Notes: generated from the letters alone by a model not told the origin. Shown: positions 25,576 to 34,772, numbered from the stretch's first letter. The stretch is 64,000 nucleotides of DNA from an uncultured Paracoccaceae bacterium (GCA_947501025.1 CANMUM010000001.1:186001-250000); one strand, 5' to 3'. Program-made: numbers and translations.

Positions 25576-26294
25576 TTTGTGCCCCATGTTTTTTTGGATA
25601 CGGGAATTAGAGTGCTATAGGCATCTTCATCTGAATTGTTTGAGTAACAGTAAAGCTGAATAAAAAACCATTCCATCTTGAATACAGTATCTCCGATCGT
25701 GCAATTGTTGATATGATCCTGCTCTATAGGTAAAAAACATCCACCAATATTATCTTGTGAAATCTTGCAATCCTCGATCTCGTGTTTGAAGCGTTGGGTA
25801 AGATGGTTGCTCATATAATCTCCGGGCAGAATCAATTTTGTGGGCTCCGTATGATAATCTTTCCAGATTCCACCATCTGATATATAAAGGTACTCAAGGT
25901 CACGTTCCAATGAAAGCATCGATGGAAATTGAGTGCCCAAGCCTTCTCCAATGAATTCAGCCAATGTACAACTTTCATCAGCTTCTAAATACTCAGCTGG
26001 AAGTGTTCCGTCATATTCTTTATTTGCCTTCCAAATTACATGTGACATAATGCAACTGCGTTTGACTTCACTTGTCCAATTGGAAAACTCAATCAATTCG
26101 GTGACGATATCTTTCCCGTAATAATATGGTGGGTAATACTGCTTGCTGCGGATCACATAATGGCTGTTCTCGTCGGCATGTACCAAGTTATCAGCCATGT
26201 GTAGCCCAGGTGAAGGCCCAGCATTGGCTTGCTGTATAAAAGTGAGCGCTAGGATGACCGAGCCAATACGCCCTATTTTTTTCATTATATACAT
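25572..26294 (-). CDS. Secreted protein of unknown function, six cysteines
   Basis: About 240 residues, not recognised. A signal peptide is clear (KKIGRIGSVILALTFIQQANA, cleavage before GPSP). The mature part has six cysteines, an even number that suits disulfide bonds in the periplasm, and is rich in Tyr, Asp and Glu. The ATG at 26294 has AAAGGA 9 bases upstream; an ATG at 26285 is the alternative. The frame is open to 26333. It lies alone, convergent with the AGCS gene and downstream of the TM2 gene on the same strand with a 65-base gap, so it may be part of the stress operon's tail. Confidence 0.7.
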   Translation of the reverse strand: MYIMKKIGRIGSVILALTFIQQANAGPSPGLHMADNLVHADENSHYVIRSKQYYPPYYYGKDIVTELIEFSNWTSEVKRSCIMSHVIWKANKEYDGTLPAEYLEADESCTLAEFIGEGLGTQFPSMLSLERDLEYLYISDGGIWKDYHTEPTKLILPGDYMSNHLTQRFKHEIEDCKISQDNIGGCFLPIEQDHINNCTIGDTVFKMEWFFIQLYCYSNNSDEDAYSTLIPVSKKTWGTK

Positions 26295-26359
26295 TATTTT
26301 TTTCCTTTGCACGAAATGAGAAAGAATACGCAAAAAGATAGGTATTATCCAGAGTGAAA

Positions 26360-26716
26360 TTAACGCAGATATGTTTTGACAAATTCTTTATCAGTTGCGT
26401 GTAAAATTTTGATGCCTTCATATATCCCCCAAAAAAATGGGATGGCCGTCCAGCTAAACATGACCAAAAGCACACCGATGCGCCAATGGCCCAGATAGAA
26501 ACGATGCGCACCAAAAGATCCGAAAATGAGTGCAATAACGCCTGCTACCATACGTTCTCTAGAAATGTCACTGCTTTTTGTCTTGCGGATTTTGCGCGTG
26601 ACAGTGATGGCTTGAGGCTTATCGCAACGCGGACATATTTCAGCCGTGCGTGGAATAACGACTGCACATTCAAGGCAGTATTTCTGACGATCCGATTTGT
26701 ATTCAGCTTGGTTCAA
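26360..26716 (-). CDS. Zinc-ribbon TM2 domain protein
   Basis: 118 residues. A zinc ribbon with C14-x2-C17 and C28-x2-C31 (YCLECAVV, EICPRCDKPQ) precedes a TM2 domain from residue 52 with two helices joined by a turn: FGSFGAHRFYLGHWRIGVL carries the conserved GAHRFYLG. TM2 proteins are small membrane proteins of unclear function, common in stress neighbourhoods. The start is a TTG, as no ATG precedes the ribbon. It follows the YdjG-like gene by 77 bases. Confidence 0.85.
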   Translation of the reverse strand: MNQAEYKSDRQKYCLECAVVIPRTAEICPRCDKPQAITVTRKIRKTKSSDISRERMVAGVIALIFGSFGAHRFYLGHWRIGVLLVMFSWTAIPFFWGIYEGIKILHATDKEFVKTYLR

Positions 26717-26793
26717 GTGTTGCTCGCGCTATTGGGTTTGGAACATCAGTTAATGCTATGAAGGCTTCGTGGCAAGATATGCCCGTGAATAAT

Positions 26794-27903
26794 TCAATAT
26801 CCGCGCAGCTGAACATAGCCCGAATTTTGAGCTATAAATGCAAAAATCATTGCAAGCAATATAACACCCATGACTGCAAAGAAAATCTTCCATTTGGAAT
26901 AGGGACGTTCCCCTGTAACGCGGCCAGTTTGTCCATTGATGACGCAGCGATAGGTTTGCCCACGGAATTTATAGGCAAGTGTATAAATGGGGAGCAAGAT
27001 ATGTTTGAAGCTGAGATCGCCCATGCGCGTCTGCATATCTTGAATTTGTTGCCGATCACCGCCTATATCAAATTTCACATCACGGGTGATGACGTTTTTC
27101 ATAATGCTTTGCGCTTCACTCCAGCCTTCTTCAAGGCTAACAGAATAGGCTTCGGCACGGTAACCCGCCAAAAATTCGACATTATATGGCTCAAGCGCCG
27201 ATAAATCCCATGGTTTTATACCCTCAGTATATGTACGTGGCAGAGCTTTTGATCCCAGAACAAGCACATCATCAAAAAAGCGCGACACACGGCCCCGCGC
27301 CCCGCGCCAACGTATACGAGCCACACGACGGCGGTTTTTACCATGGCCAACGGTTTCATGATAGACATCACCTCGGCGTCCCACATAATCGGTTTGGGTT
27401 TGGGCGTCATAAGTCCAAAAGGGCATATAAACCGCGTTCATTTTGCGACCCTTGCGGGCATATTTTGCAAGACCAGAAGGCGCGAACCAACGCTTGCCAA
27501 GCCATTTGCCAAGTGTCTCGCTAGCTTGTTTTTCGGTAAGAGAAAATGGGACAACGCCGCGTGGTTTAAGGGTGCGGCTTTCACCTGTATCGATAACAAT
27601 AGGGGATGCGCAATAAGCACATTCCTTAGCGTGATCCTCATTGGTAAACTCAATCGAAGCACCGCAATTTTGACAATTGGTTACGCGATGGGTTTCATAG
27701 TTAATCTCGCCAAGTTGACCCGAAAGTGCCGCCTGCAAATCCATTTCGGCAAGCTCCCAATTGCGGGCGGGGGCAAGAATGGCCTCATGATGTCCACAAT
27801 GATCACAAGTCAGCGCACCATTTGCGGGATTGTAACGCAAATCAGCACCACAAACCTCACAAGGGAATCTGTGGTCATCAATGATATCGGAGCTTGTCTT
27901 CAT
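26794..27903 (-). CDS. YdjG-like double zinc-ribbon membrane protein
   Basis: 369 residues. Two zinc ribbons lie near the N terminus (Cys 15/18/33/36 and 77/80/95/98), followed by a central domain with RTLKPRGVVPFSLTEKQA and KMNAVYMPFWTYDAQ, and a single C-terminal membrane helix (about 340-360, FFAVMGVILLAMIFAFIA). Homologues are often mislabelled as PriA-like helicases; there are no helicase motifs. The architecture corresponds to YdjG of Bacillus subtilis, which works at the membrane with YdjI and the PspA-like protein. It is encoded directly downstream of the SPFH gene. Confidence 0.82.
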   Translation of the reverse strand: MKTSSDIIDDHRFPCEVCGADLRYNPANGALTCDHCGHHEAILAPARNWELAEMDLQAALSGQLGEINYETHRVTNCQNCGASIEFTNEDHAKECAYCASPIVIDTGESRTLKPRGVVPFSLTEKQASETLGKWLGKRWFAPSGLAKYARKGRKMNAVYMPFWTYDAQTQTDYVGRRGDVYHETVGHGKNRRRVARIRWRGARGRVSRFFDDVLVLGSKALPRTYTEGIKPWDLSALEPYNVEFLAGYRAEAYSVSLEEGWSEAQSIMKNVITRDVKFDIGGDRQQIQDMQTRMGDLSFKHILLPIYTLAYKFRGQTYRCVINGQTGRVTGERPYSKWKIFFAVMGVILLAMIFAFIAQNSGYVQLRGY

Positions 27904-27948
27904 TGAGTATTATGTCGAATTTCTGCTGTCATGAAATTGCTCATGGGC

Positions 27949-29061
27949 TTAGCTTTTTGGCAAAGGTGGTGGGGCAACTGTAAATAAGCGAGCAAGTTCT
28001 GGAACCGTGCCTGCTTCTAGCCAACCATCAAGACCTTCACTCCAAGCCAGCGTATCACGCTCAAGCGTACCATCAGCGACCATGCGCCCAAGAGCTGCTT
28101 TTGAAAGAGGGCCTTTTGCCGCGCCATCAATGGCAACATGCCAAGTACGCTCAGGCGCTACAGGTGGCAGAGCAGGGGCTTGCGTTTGAGGCACTGCACC
28201 CCATGGGCCTTGTTGAGCTGATAATTGTTGTTGCGCCATTGCAAGACCAAGGCCCGCACCCACACCAGCACCCATGCTTGCTCCTGCCGCGCCACCAGAA
28301 ACAGTCATTGCTTCAGCTGTTTGGAACTGCATATAATGTTGAAGATCACCCACAATGCCCATGGATGTGCGCTTATCAAGCATGGCTTCAACCTGCTCTG
28401 GGAGTGAAATGTTTTCAATATAGAAACTTGGCATTGAAAGGCCGTATTCCGCAAGGGCTGGGGCAATGGCTTGCGCAAGAAGCTTCCCAAGTTCAGGTGT
28501 GTTTGCAGCCATATCAAGAACAGGGATGCCCGAACGTGCAATCGCCGCTGAGAACTGCGCTGTTATGATATTGCGGATTTGATATGTAATTTCATCAGCG
28601 GTGAAATCACCATCTGTGCCAACGACTTCAACCAAGAAACGACCAGGATCGGTAATGCGGATTTCATATGAGCCATAGGCGCGCAAACGGATTGGCCCGA
28701 ATTCTGGGTCGCGGCAAATGATTGGGTTTTTCGTGCCCCATTTGAGATCTGTAAAGCGCGTTGTGTTGATGAAATACACTTCGGATTTGAATGGTGATTT
28801 GAAACCGTGATCCCAGTGATTGAGCGTTGTCATCAAAGGCATATTGTTTGTTTCGAGCATATAAAGGCCCGGTGTAAAAACGTCGGCCAGTTGACCTTCA
28901 TGCACAAAAATCGCGGCTTGGCCTTCGCGGACTGTAAGCTTTGCGCCGTATTTGATTTCATGGCCTTCGCGCTCAAATCGTGAAACCATTGTCTTGTGAT
29001 CGTTATCCGTCCAGTGGATGACGTCAATAAATTCGCCTGTCAAAAAATCAAGAATACCCAT
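27949..29061 (-). CDS. SPFH domain protein (YdjI-like virion core family) with C-terminal GYF_2 domain
   Basis: 370 residues. The N terminus (FTGEFIDVIHWTDNDHKTMV) and QAAIFVHEGQLADVFTPGLY match the SPFH/virion-core protein family that includes B. subtilis YdjI. A Gly/Ala/Gln-rich linker around 255-300 leads to a GYF_2 domain (WHVAIDGAAKGPLSKAAL, LAWSEGLDGWLEAG). SPFH proteins form membrane-associated rings. GGAG lies about 10 bases upstream of the ATG. It starts 2 bases after the telA stop, so it is part of the same operon. Confidence 0.88.
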   Translation of the reverse strand: MGILDFLTGEFIDVIHWTDNDHKTMVSRFEREGHEIKYGAKLTVREGQAAIFVHEGQLADVFTPGLYMLETNNMPLMTTLNHWDHGFKSPFKSEVYFINTTRFTDLKWGTKNPIICRDPEFGPIRLRAYGSYEIRITDPGRFLVEVVGTDGDFTADEITYQIRNIITAQFSAAIARSGIPVLDMAANTPELGKLLAQAIAPALAEYGLSMPSFYIENISLPEQVEAMLDKRTSMGIVGDLQHYMQFQTAEAMTVSGGAAGASMGAGVGAGLGLAMAQQQLSAQQGPWGAVPQTQAPALPPVAPERTWHVAIDGAAKGPLSKAALGRMVADGTLERDTLAWSEGLDGWLEAGTVPELARLFTVAPPPLPKS

Positions 29062-29063
29062 GA

Positions 29064-30224
29064 TTAAGCTCCTGCTTCTTGTGCCGACGCTTTGGCGGCA
29101 GCCAATGTTTTTTTAAGTTCAGCCTCAAGGTCGATCATTTCGGATTCGGCTTCTTTGCGCTTGCGCTTGCCTTCATCAGCAATGCGCAGGCTATCTTCGA
29201 TGGTTCCGATCAATTCAGCATGTGCTTTTTTGATGCTATCCATATCGAAAATGCCGCGTTCCATTTCTTCGCGTATGGCTTCATTCGCAGTGCGTAAATT
29301 TGTTGCATTGCTCTCAAGAAGATTATTGGTGAGATCATTTGCGGCTTTGACTGTTCCCGCGGCTTCTTGTGAGCGATGGATCGTCACGGCTTGTGCGAGT
29401 TGAGTTTCCCAAAGCGGCACAGTGTTCACGAGTGTTGAGTTGATTTTTGTAACAAGTGATTTGTCGTTTTCTTGAACCAAGCGGATGGAAGGCAGTGATT
29501 GCATCGTGACTTGGCGAGTGAGTTTAAGGTCATGAACGCGGCGCTCAAGATCATCACGTGCAGAGCGCAAATCGCGCAACTGTTGGGCAATTGCAATGGC
29601 TTTACCTTCTGGTGCTTTGTCAACTTTTTTAGCAAGCGCAGGTATGTCTTTTGCATCAAGATCGGCAAGTTTTGTTTCGCCAGCAGCAATGTAAAGTTCT
29701 AGCTCGTCATAGAAATCGAGTGTTTTCTCATAAAGCATATCGAGTGATTTGATATCTTTTAAAAGAACATGTTCATGCTCCAATAGCTCGCCTTCGATTT
29801 TGTCGATTTGGTCATTCACTTTTTCAAAACGCGCCATGAAGTCAGCGATAGGCTCGGCGCGACCCAATAGTTTTTGCCACCAGCTGAGTTTGTATTTTGG
29901 ATCGAGTTCTTTGATCGAAAATCCGCGCAAAGTGTTCACCATTGAACGCAATGAATTTCCTGCGGGGCCGACATCCTTATTGCGTACACCTGCCAGCATA
30001 TCTTGTGAAATCGCTTGCAATTCAACTTGTGCGCGTGAACCAAATCCAATGATCGATTGCGTTGATGTCATGTCGATTTCTTTCATGCGTGACTTGATCT
30101 CTTTAGTTTGACCAGTGCTTGCATTTTCAATCGTGATCAGCTCGCCCTTGATTTCGGGCAGTTCTGAATTTGTAATTTCATTCATAGTGGCGGTAAGTGT
30201 CTGTAGCTCTTTTGAATCTTTCAT
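29064..30224 (-). CDS. telA: TelA family toxic anion resistance protein
   Basis: 386 residues, largely helical and coiled-coil, with the TelA core: SIIGFGSRAQVELQAISQDML, KYKLSWWQKLLGRAEPI and MLYEKTLDFYDELELYIAAGE. TelA proteins were first linked to tellurite resistance and more broadly to membrane-active stress. AAGGAG lies 8 bases before the ATG. It follows xpaC by 4 bases, the common XpaC-TelA pair. Confidence 0.93.
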   Translation of the reverse strand: MKDSKELQTLTATMNEITNSELPEIKGELITIENASTGQTKEIKSRMKEIDMTSTQSIIGFGSRAQVELQAISQDMLAGVRNKDVGPAGNSLRSMVNTLRGFSIKELDPKYKLSWWQKLLGRAEPIADFMARFEKVNDQIDKIEGELLEHEHVLLKDIKSLDMLYEKTLDFYDELELYIAAGETKLADLDAKDIPALAKKVDKAPEGKAIAIAQQLRDLRSARDDLERRVHDLKLTRQVTMQSLPSIRLVQENDKSLVTKINSTLVNTVPLWETQLAQAVTIHRSQEAAGTVKAANDLTNNLLESNATNLRTANEAIREEMERGIFDMDSIKKAHAELIGTIEDSLRIADEGKRKRKEAESEMIDLEAELKKTLAAAKASAQEAGA

Positions 30225-30228
30225 AAAT

Positions 30229-31113
30229 TTACTCCTTGGATATGGTTATGCCTTCAGAAGCGAGGCGCTCGCGAAGGACGTCTATTTCGATGTCGAGGGA
30301 ATTGCGATTGTCTTCAAGCATGAGCTGACTTTTTTGACGGAAGCCCGTATCAAGCTCGCGCACAAGCGCCGTATATTTTGCGGTCGCTTCCGCTGACTGC
30401 TGGTTTTTGGGTAGATTGATAAATTGAGATGTCGCATCACGCGCACCCTCAAGATAAACGGAAAGATAACGCCGCGCATTGCGGTACTCGCCTGGATCAT
30501 TTTCGATTGATTGGAACATATCTTCTGCGCTGATCGCAAGGTTTTCAACGTCCAAACGCAAACGGCGATCTTTAAAGGCAACGGCCATTTCACGGATTTC
30601 TTTAAGCAAAGCTTCCGCCTTATCGATGGCATCAGCCGCACGGCTGGCCTCATGTTGATTCACTCCTGCGAGGCCTTTGGCGCGTATGGGATCAAGACCA
30701 AAGCTCATAACCATACCAATTGTGGCAATGGCACCAACACCGATCGAGGTGATCATATTGACCTCAGCGCCAAGCCATGAGCCAATGCTGACCGATGCGC
30801 CCATTATCAGAGCGCCAATGGTTTTGCGAGGAAGGGCAGGCGCGCGCGATATAACGCGTGAATGGTATTCACTCTCAGCGATCAAACCGTCTTTGGTGAT
30901 ATGAGCCGAAGCCAGTACACCTAAACCAGCGCCAATACAGCTGAGTGCTGCAATGGGATGGCCGCCAAGTATTGAGAGAAAACCCGCCACAAACATAGGG
31001 ATCGCAAATGCACGATATGTACGGAGCCGACCCATATTTTTGGGTGCCACATAGCGCTCATCGCGCGCGGATTTTACTTTTGGACTAAATTCACCTTTGA
31101 AACGCTTACTCAT
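30229..31113 (-). CDS. xpaC: XpaC-like protein (5-bromo-4-chloroindolyl phosphate hydrolysis family)
   Basis: 294 residues. Two pairs of hydrophobic segments (about 33-70 and 100-140) are followed by a cytoplasmic helical domain (about 160-290) typical of XpaC partners of TelA. The family name comes from an indicator phenotype; no hydrolase active site is evident. The ATG at 31113 overlaps the stop of a 26-codon frame as TGATG; the earlier TTG at 31116 is less likely. It begins the operon xpaC-telA-SPFH-YdjG-TM2. Confidence 0.85.
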   Translation of the reverse strand: MSKRFKGEFSPKVKSARDERYVAPKNMGRLRTYRAFAIPMFVAGFLSILGGHPIAALSCIGAGLGVLASAHITKDGLIAESEYHSRVISRAPALPRKTIGALIMGASVSIGSWLGAEVNMITSIGVGAIATIGMVMSFGLDPIRAKGLAGVNQHEASRAADAIDKAEALLKEIREMAVAFKDRRLRLDVENLAISAEDMFQSIENDPGEYRNARRYLSVYLEGARDATSQFINLPKNQQSAEATAKYTALVRELDTGFRQKSQLMLEDNRNSLDIEIDVLRERLASEGITISKE

Positions 31114-31193
31114 CAAAACATCCCCAAAAAGGTGAAAATCAAGCTCATGATCACCATGATATGACCGATGCGAGAAGTTGTTTTTGATGTCAT
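31113..31193 (-). CDS. Possible 26-residue membrane peptide coupled to xpaC
   Basis: An ATG at 31193 opens a 26-codon frame (MTSKTTSRIGHIMVIMSLIF then TFLGMF) with a basic N terminus and one hydrophobic stretch, long enough for one membrane helix. Its TGA overlaps the xpaC ATG as TGATG, the arrangement of translational coupling. A ribosome site is weak (GGGA about 13 bases upstream). It could be chance; the exact stop/start overlap is the main argument. Confidence 0.4.
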   Translation of the reverse strand: MTSKTTSRIGHIMVIMSLIFTFLGMF

Positions 31194-31336
31194 TGAATTA
31201 TTTGTCCCAATTTTCAATTAAATGTTGTTTACACTATAATATATGTGGGGTTTGTAAGAGCATTTTGCAATTGTTTTTTTAAATTTTATCACAAAACCGC
31301 CAAGTGAGACGTTCGGACTTGCCATTCACGATCATG

Positions 31337-31585
31337 TCAACAAACCACGAATTTATATCTCTCAATGATCTTCGCAGTGACCATGTCATTTTCAACGAAT
31401 GGGTCAGCATTGACATGCTCTTCGAGCTTTGCTCTCGTTTCATTGATCACAATAATAGCTCCGCCACCTTGGGGAACTAAAGATCCCAGGCATTGAAATA
31501 CGCCATCATTGAAGCCTTGTTGGTTTCAGTCATTATGAGCAGCCATGAAACTGGGTGCTTCTGCGTTTGTTAATAATGCGACCGA
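31337..31585 (-). pseudogene. YciI-family protein remnant
   Basis: Minus-strand translation ending at 31337 gives GFNDGVFQCLGSLVPQGGG, then an HVNADPFVENDMVTAKIIE-type end that matches YciI-like proteins (DGVF..GSL..GGG and ADPF). Upstream in the same frame VALLTNAEAPSFMAAHND continues the alignment but is cut from the rest by a TGA at 31526-31528, where homologues have Trp (TGG). No suitable start codon is found before it. I read it as a decayed yciI-like gene. The 520-base gap between xpaC and terC otherwise shows only AT-rich sequence. Confidence 0.6.
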
Positions 31586-31611
31586 TAGCGATTCAATGGA
31601 ACCGCTATCGG
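31582..31611 (-). terminator. Perfect 9-bp stem-loop downstream of terC
   Basis: CCGATAGCG and CGCTATCGG are exact inverted copies separated by 12 bases, 25 bases after the terC stop on the minus strand. There is no U-run, so it may be a weak terminator or 3'-end stabiliser. Confidence 0.45.
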
Positions 31612-31635
31612 TGAAAGGTATCGGCTTCTATTTTG

Positions 31636-32448
31636 TTAGTGCTTGCCGCGACGTGCATCAAGTGTGCGCTGGTAGCGGGTTTGCACAACCTCTACAATAA
31701 ACAATACAGCGATTGAGAAGTAGAATGTTGATTTGGCAAGCGGTTCGACTTTGAACCCGAAAAGCTCCAAGTGACCCAAATGCCCACCTTCGCCCAAAAG
31801 CGAGATACCCACAATGAGCAGCACGAAGAGGCCCAGCACTTCATACATACGATTTTTCTTGAGGAAGCTCGCAAAAGCATCAGCAACAAGATACATCGCA
31901 ATACCAGAAGCAATGATACCAATCGCCATCACCAAGAACACATCTGAGATCGCCATCGCTGTGAGGGTCGAGTCAAATGAGAAGACAAGGTTCATAAGTA
32001 AAATGTTGATCATGACGCGCATTGCAGAGGAGTGCTTGGTATCGTCGTCAGCATGAAGATCATCAATGGAAAGCATATGTGAAATTTCTTTGACAGCTGT
32101 GTACATCAAAAACGCACCACCAACCAAAAATACCAATGTTTGCAAGGTGAATTCGCCTTTGATCCAGTCAACAGGTAAGTTGAAATTGCCGTTCGCACCT
32201 TCGTGATTGATGCTGAAAATTGCCGATTGGAATGAGTTGAGCAAGGCAACCGTGACCCAAAGCAAAACAACGCGCAAAACAACAGCGAGGATAATACCTT
32301 GTTTGCGGACGCGCTCTTGTGCGCCGATTGGCGCGCGGCTACTTTCGATGGAGATATAGAGCAAGTTGTCAAATCCAAGTACCATTTCCAATATGAAAAT
32401 GACGAAGAGCGCCCAAAGATTAGGAATTGTAAATAAATCTGCAAACAT
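31636..32448 (-). CDS. TerC family integral membrane protein
   Basis: 270 residues, about seven helices. TerC signatures are FILEMVLGFDNLLYISIES near the N terminus and LLMNLVFSFDSTLTAMAI in the second half, each with the conserved acidic residue (FDN, FDS). TerC/Alx proteins are linked to manganese export and metalation of exoenzymes, and to tellurite stress. It follows the Excalibur lipoprotein by 13 bases. Confidence 0.92.
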   Translation of the reverse strand: MFADLFTIPNLWALFVIFILEMVLGFDNLLYISIESSRAPIGAQERVRKQGIILAVVLRVVLLWVTVALLNSFQSAIFSINHEGANGNFNLPVDWIKGEFTLQTLVFLVGGAFLMYTAVKEISHMLSIDDLHADDDTKHSSAMRVMINILLMNLVFSFDSTLTAMAISDVFLVMAIGIIASGIAMYLVADAFASFLKKNRMYEVLGLFVLLIVGISLLGEGGHLGHLELFGFKVEPLAKSTFYFSIAVLFIVEVVQTRYQRTLDARRGKH

Positions 32449-32461
32449 TGTATTTCCTTAA

Positions 32462-33001
32462 TTAAAGTGAGCGATAAGGTGTCGGATTAAATTGACATGC
32501 GAAGCCATCACCATCAGGATCAAGGCCACGGCTATCCGTTGTTGGGCCACCTGCTTCTAAGAATGCACGCTGTGCTTCATATGAAGTTGAGTAAGAGTTA
32601 CAATTTCCGCGTTTTCCAGAACGGCTATACACGCTAACGCCAAGAGCATTTGTTGTTGAGCGGGCGTATTTTGCAGGGTTCACTTCACCAATTGTAGGAA
32701 CGCTCACCGATGTTACTTCTTCGCGTCCAGCAGCAATCGCCGCAATTTGAGCCGCATAACGCTCACGGTCAATTTTTTGCTGCTCCTGAGAATAATCTGA
32801 AAGCGTGATTGAATTTGGATTTTCAGCAATACTCCCATCGGCCTGTTGGAGGCCTGGAATGATTTCAACGGGCTGCGTGGCATCGATAGTTGTGTCTAGA
32901 TCGGTTGCAGTAGCGAATTGATCTGAATTGATATCAGAGCCTCTTGGTTCACAAGCAGCTAAAAGAGCGAAGACCGATGTAAGGGTAAGTATCTTTTTCA
33001 T
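32462..33001 (-). CDS. Lipoprotein with Excalibur calcium-binding domain
   Basis: 179 residues. [17 protein letters not shown] is a lipoprotein signal with the lipobox LAAC. The C terminus carries an Excalibur domain: RGNCNSYSTSYEAQRAFLEA and the Ca-binding DPDGDGFAC. This domain is known from cell-surface proteins. The ATG overlaps the gatA stop (TAATG) and GGTGGA lies 6 bases upstream, so the earlier in-frame GTG at 33013 is unlikely. The role is unknown. Confidence 0.88.
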   Translation of the reverse strand: MKKILTLTSVFALLAACEPRGSDINSDQFATATDLDTTIDATQPVEIIPGLQQADGSIAENPNSITLSDYSQEQQKIDRERYAAQIAAIAAGREEVTSVSVPTIGEVNPAKYARSTTNALGVSVYSRSGKRGNCNSYSTSYEAQRAFLEAGGPTTDSRGLDPDGDGFACQFNPTPYRSL

Positions 33002-34485
33002 TATGTCCACCATTGATTAAGTTTTGAGTTAAATTGAATTTGGCTTTCAAGCCCGTGAGCGATTGAAAGTAAGGATGTTTCTTCGAATGGCTGGCCAATG
33101 AGCTGAAGACCCAAAGGAAGTCCATTGCTTGATAGGCCCGCAGGAATAGAGATGCCTGGCAAGCCCGCCATGTTGACGGTGACCGTGAACACATCATTGA
33201 GATACATCATCACAGGATCTGCATCTTTCATGTCGCCAATGCCAAAAGCTGGGCTTGGTGTTGTGGGGGTCAAGATCGCATCTACGCCTTGTGCGTAAAC
33301 ATTTTCAAAATCTGCTTTGATTTGTGTACGGATTTTTTGAGCGCGGGTGTAATAAGCATCATAAAAACCAGCTGACAAAACATATGTGCCGATCATGATG
33401 CGGCGTTTGACCTCTGCGCCAAATCCAGCTGCACGCGTTTTTGAATACATTTCATTGATGCCATCACCTGCTCCAAGTTCGGCACGTTTACCAAAACGCA
33501 CACCATCATAGCGCGCAAGATTGCTTGAGGCTTCAGCAGGGGCAATCACGTAATAGGCCGCAAGCGCATGCTTTGTCATAGGCAGTGAAATGTCAACGAT
33601 TTCAGCGCCCAGATCACGGAGCATATCCGCGCCTTTTTCCCAGATCGCATCAATTTCGGCGGGCATCCCATCAACGCGGTATTCACGCGGAATGCCAATT
33701 TTTTTGCCCTTTAGGGATGCGCCGAGATCAGCTTCAAAATTGGGAACGGCGCGCGGGCTTGATGTGCTGTCTTTTGCGTCATGTCCGCACATGGCCTCGA
33801 GCATAATGGCGGCATCTTGTACCGATTTATTGATCGGGCCTGCTTGATCAAGTGAAGAAGCAAAGGCAATAATACCATAGCGTGAACATCGGCCATATGT
33901 GGGCTTAATTCCAACCGTACCTGTAAATGCCGCAGGTTGGCGAATGGAGCCGCCAGTATCAGTTGCGGTTGCGCCGAGCGCGAGATGAGCGGCAACGGCA
34001 GCAGCAGAGCCACCTGAGGAACCGCCGGGCGTTAGATCGCGATCATCGTTTTTCCAAGGATTGATTGCAGCTCCATAGCAACTTGTCTCATTTGAAGAAC
34101 CCATCGCAAACTCATCCATATTCGCGGTGCCCATCATAACAGCGCCTTGTTCCCAAAGCTTGGATGTCACTGTGCTTTCATATGGGGGAATAAAACCATC
34201 GAGAATATGGCTTGCGGCTTGGGTTTGCTGCCCTTTCACGCAATAAATATCTTTGATCGCAAGAGGGATACCGCAAAGATTTGGCGCATCGCCTTTTGCC
34301 AAAAGCGCATCGGCGTTTTTTGCATCAAGACGTGCGCGGTCTTCATCAAGGCGAACAATTGCATTGAGCGCCTTCGCATCATTTGTCGCTTTTATGCAAG
34401 CATCAGAGAGTTCGACGGCCGTAAAGTCTTTGGCGCGCAGGGCGTCGCGTGCAGCAGTGATCGTGAGTTCGTTTAGCTTTGTCAT
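33001..34485 (-). CDS. gatA: Aspartyl/glutamyl-tRNA amidotransferase subunit A
   Basis: 494 residues, amidase-signature enzyme of the GatCAB complex that converts Glu-tRNA(Gln) and Asp-tRNA(Asn) to the amidated forms. The Ser-cisSer-Lys triad is in [11 protein letters not shown] (Lys), [13 protein letters not shown] and [13 protein letters not shown]. Its ATG overlaps the gatC stop (TAATG). gatB is not in the window. Confidence 0.97.
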   Translation of the reverse strand: MTKLNELTITAARDALRAKDFTAVELSDACIKATNDAKALNAIVRLDEDRARLDAKNADALLAKGDAPNLCGIPLAIKDIYCVKGQQTQAASHILDGFIPPYESTVTSKLWEQGAVMMGTANMDEFAMGSSNETSCYGAAINPWKNDDRDLTPGGSSGGSAAAVAAHLALGATATDTGGSIRQPAAFTGTVGIKPTYGRCSRYGIIAFASSLDQAGPINKSVQDAAIMLEAMCGHDAKDSTSSPRAVPNFEADLGASLKGKKIGIPREYRVDGMPAEIDAIWEKGADMLRDLGAEIVDISLPMTKHALAAYYVIAPAEASSNLARYDGVRFGKRAELGAGDGINEMYSKTRAAGFGAEVKRRIMIGTYVLSAGFYDAYYTRAQKIRTQIKADFENVYAQGVDAILTPTTPSPAFGIGDMKDADPVMMYLNDVFTVTVNMAGLPGISIPAGLSSNGLPLGLQLIGQPFEETSLLSIAHGLESQIQFNSKLNQWWT

Positions 34486-34772
34486 TATTCAACCACCTTT
34501 GGAACCGCAAAGAATCCTTCACGAGATAGCGGCGCATTTGAAAGCACATCATCTTGTTTCTCACCATCATTGATAACGTCCTTGCGAAGGGGAGAGTTCA
34601 TCGGGGTCACCGATGTCATCGGCTCAACCCCCTCAACATCAACTTCTGCAAGCTGATCAATCATGCCCAAAACACCAGAGAGCTCGCGCGCAAGCGGGGC
34701 GACATCTGTGTCTTCGATTGAAATACGGGCAAGATTTGCCACGCGTTTTACTGTATTTTCGTCAATTGCCAT
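34485..34772 (-). CDS. gatC: Aspartyl/glutamyl-tRNA amidotransferase subunit C
   Basis: 95 residues, the usual size; it stabilises GatA and bridges to GatB. Key parts are [15 protein letters not shown] at the N terminus and [18 protein letters not shown] in the middle. The frame runs to 34817, but the ATG at 34772 gives the family start [12 protein letters not shown] with AAGGGC upstream. It is translated with gatA through a TAATG overlap. Confidence 0.95.
   Translation of the reverse strand: MAIDENTVKRVANLARISIEDTDVAPLARELSGVLGMIDQLAEVDVEGVEPMTSVTPMNSPLRKDVINDGEKQDDVLSNAPLSREGFFAVPKVVE

Noticed and set aside
26794-27903. PriA-like helicase annotation for the zinc-ribbon protein
   Set aside because: No Walker motifs or helicase motifs are present; only zinc ribbons and a C-terminal helix.
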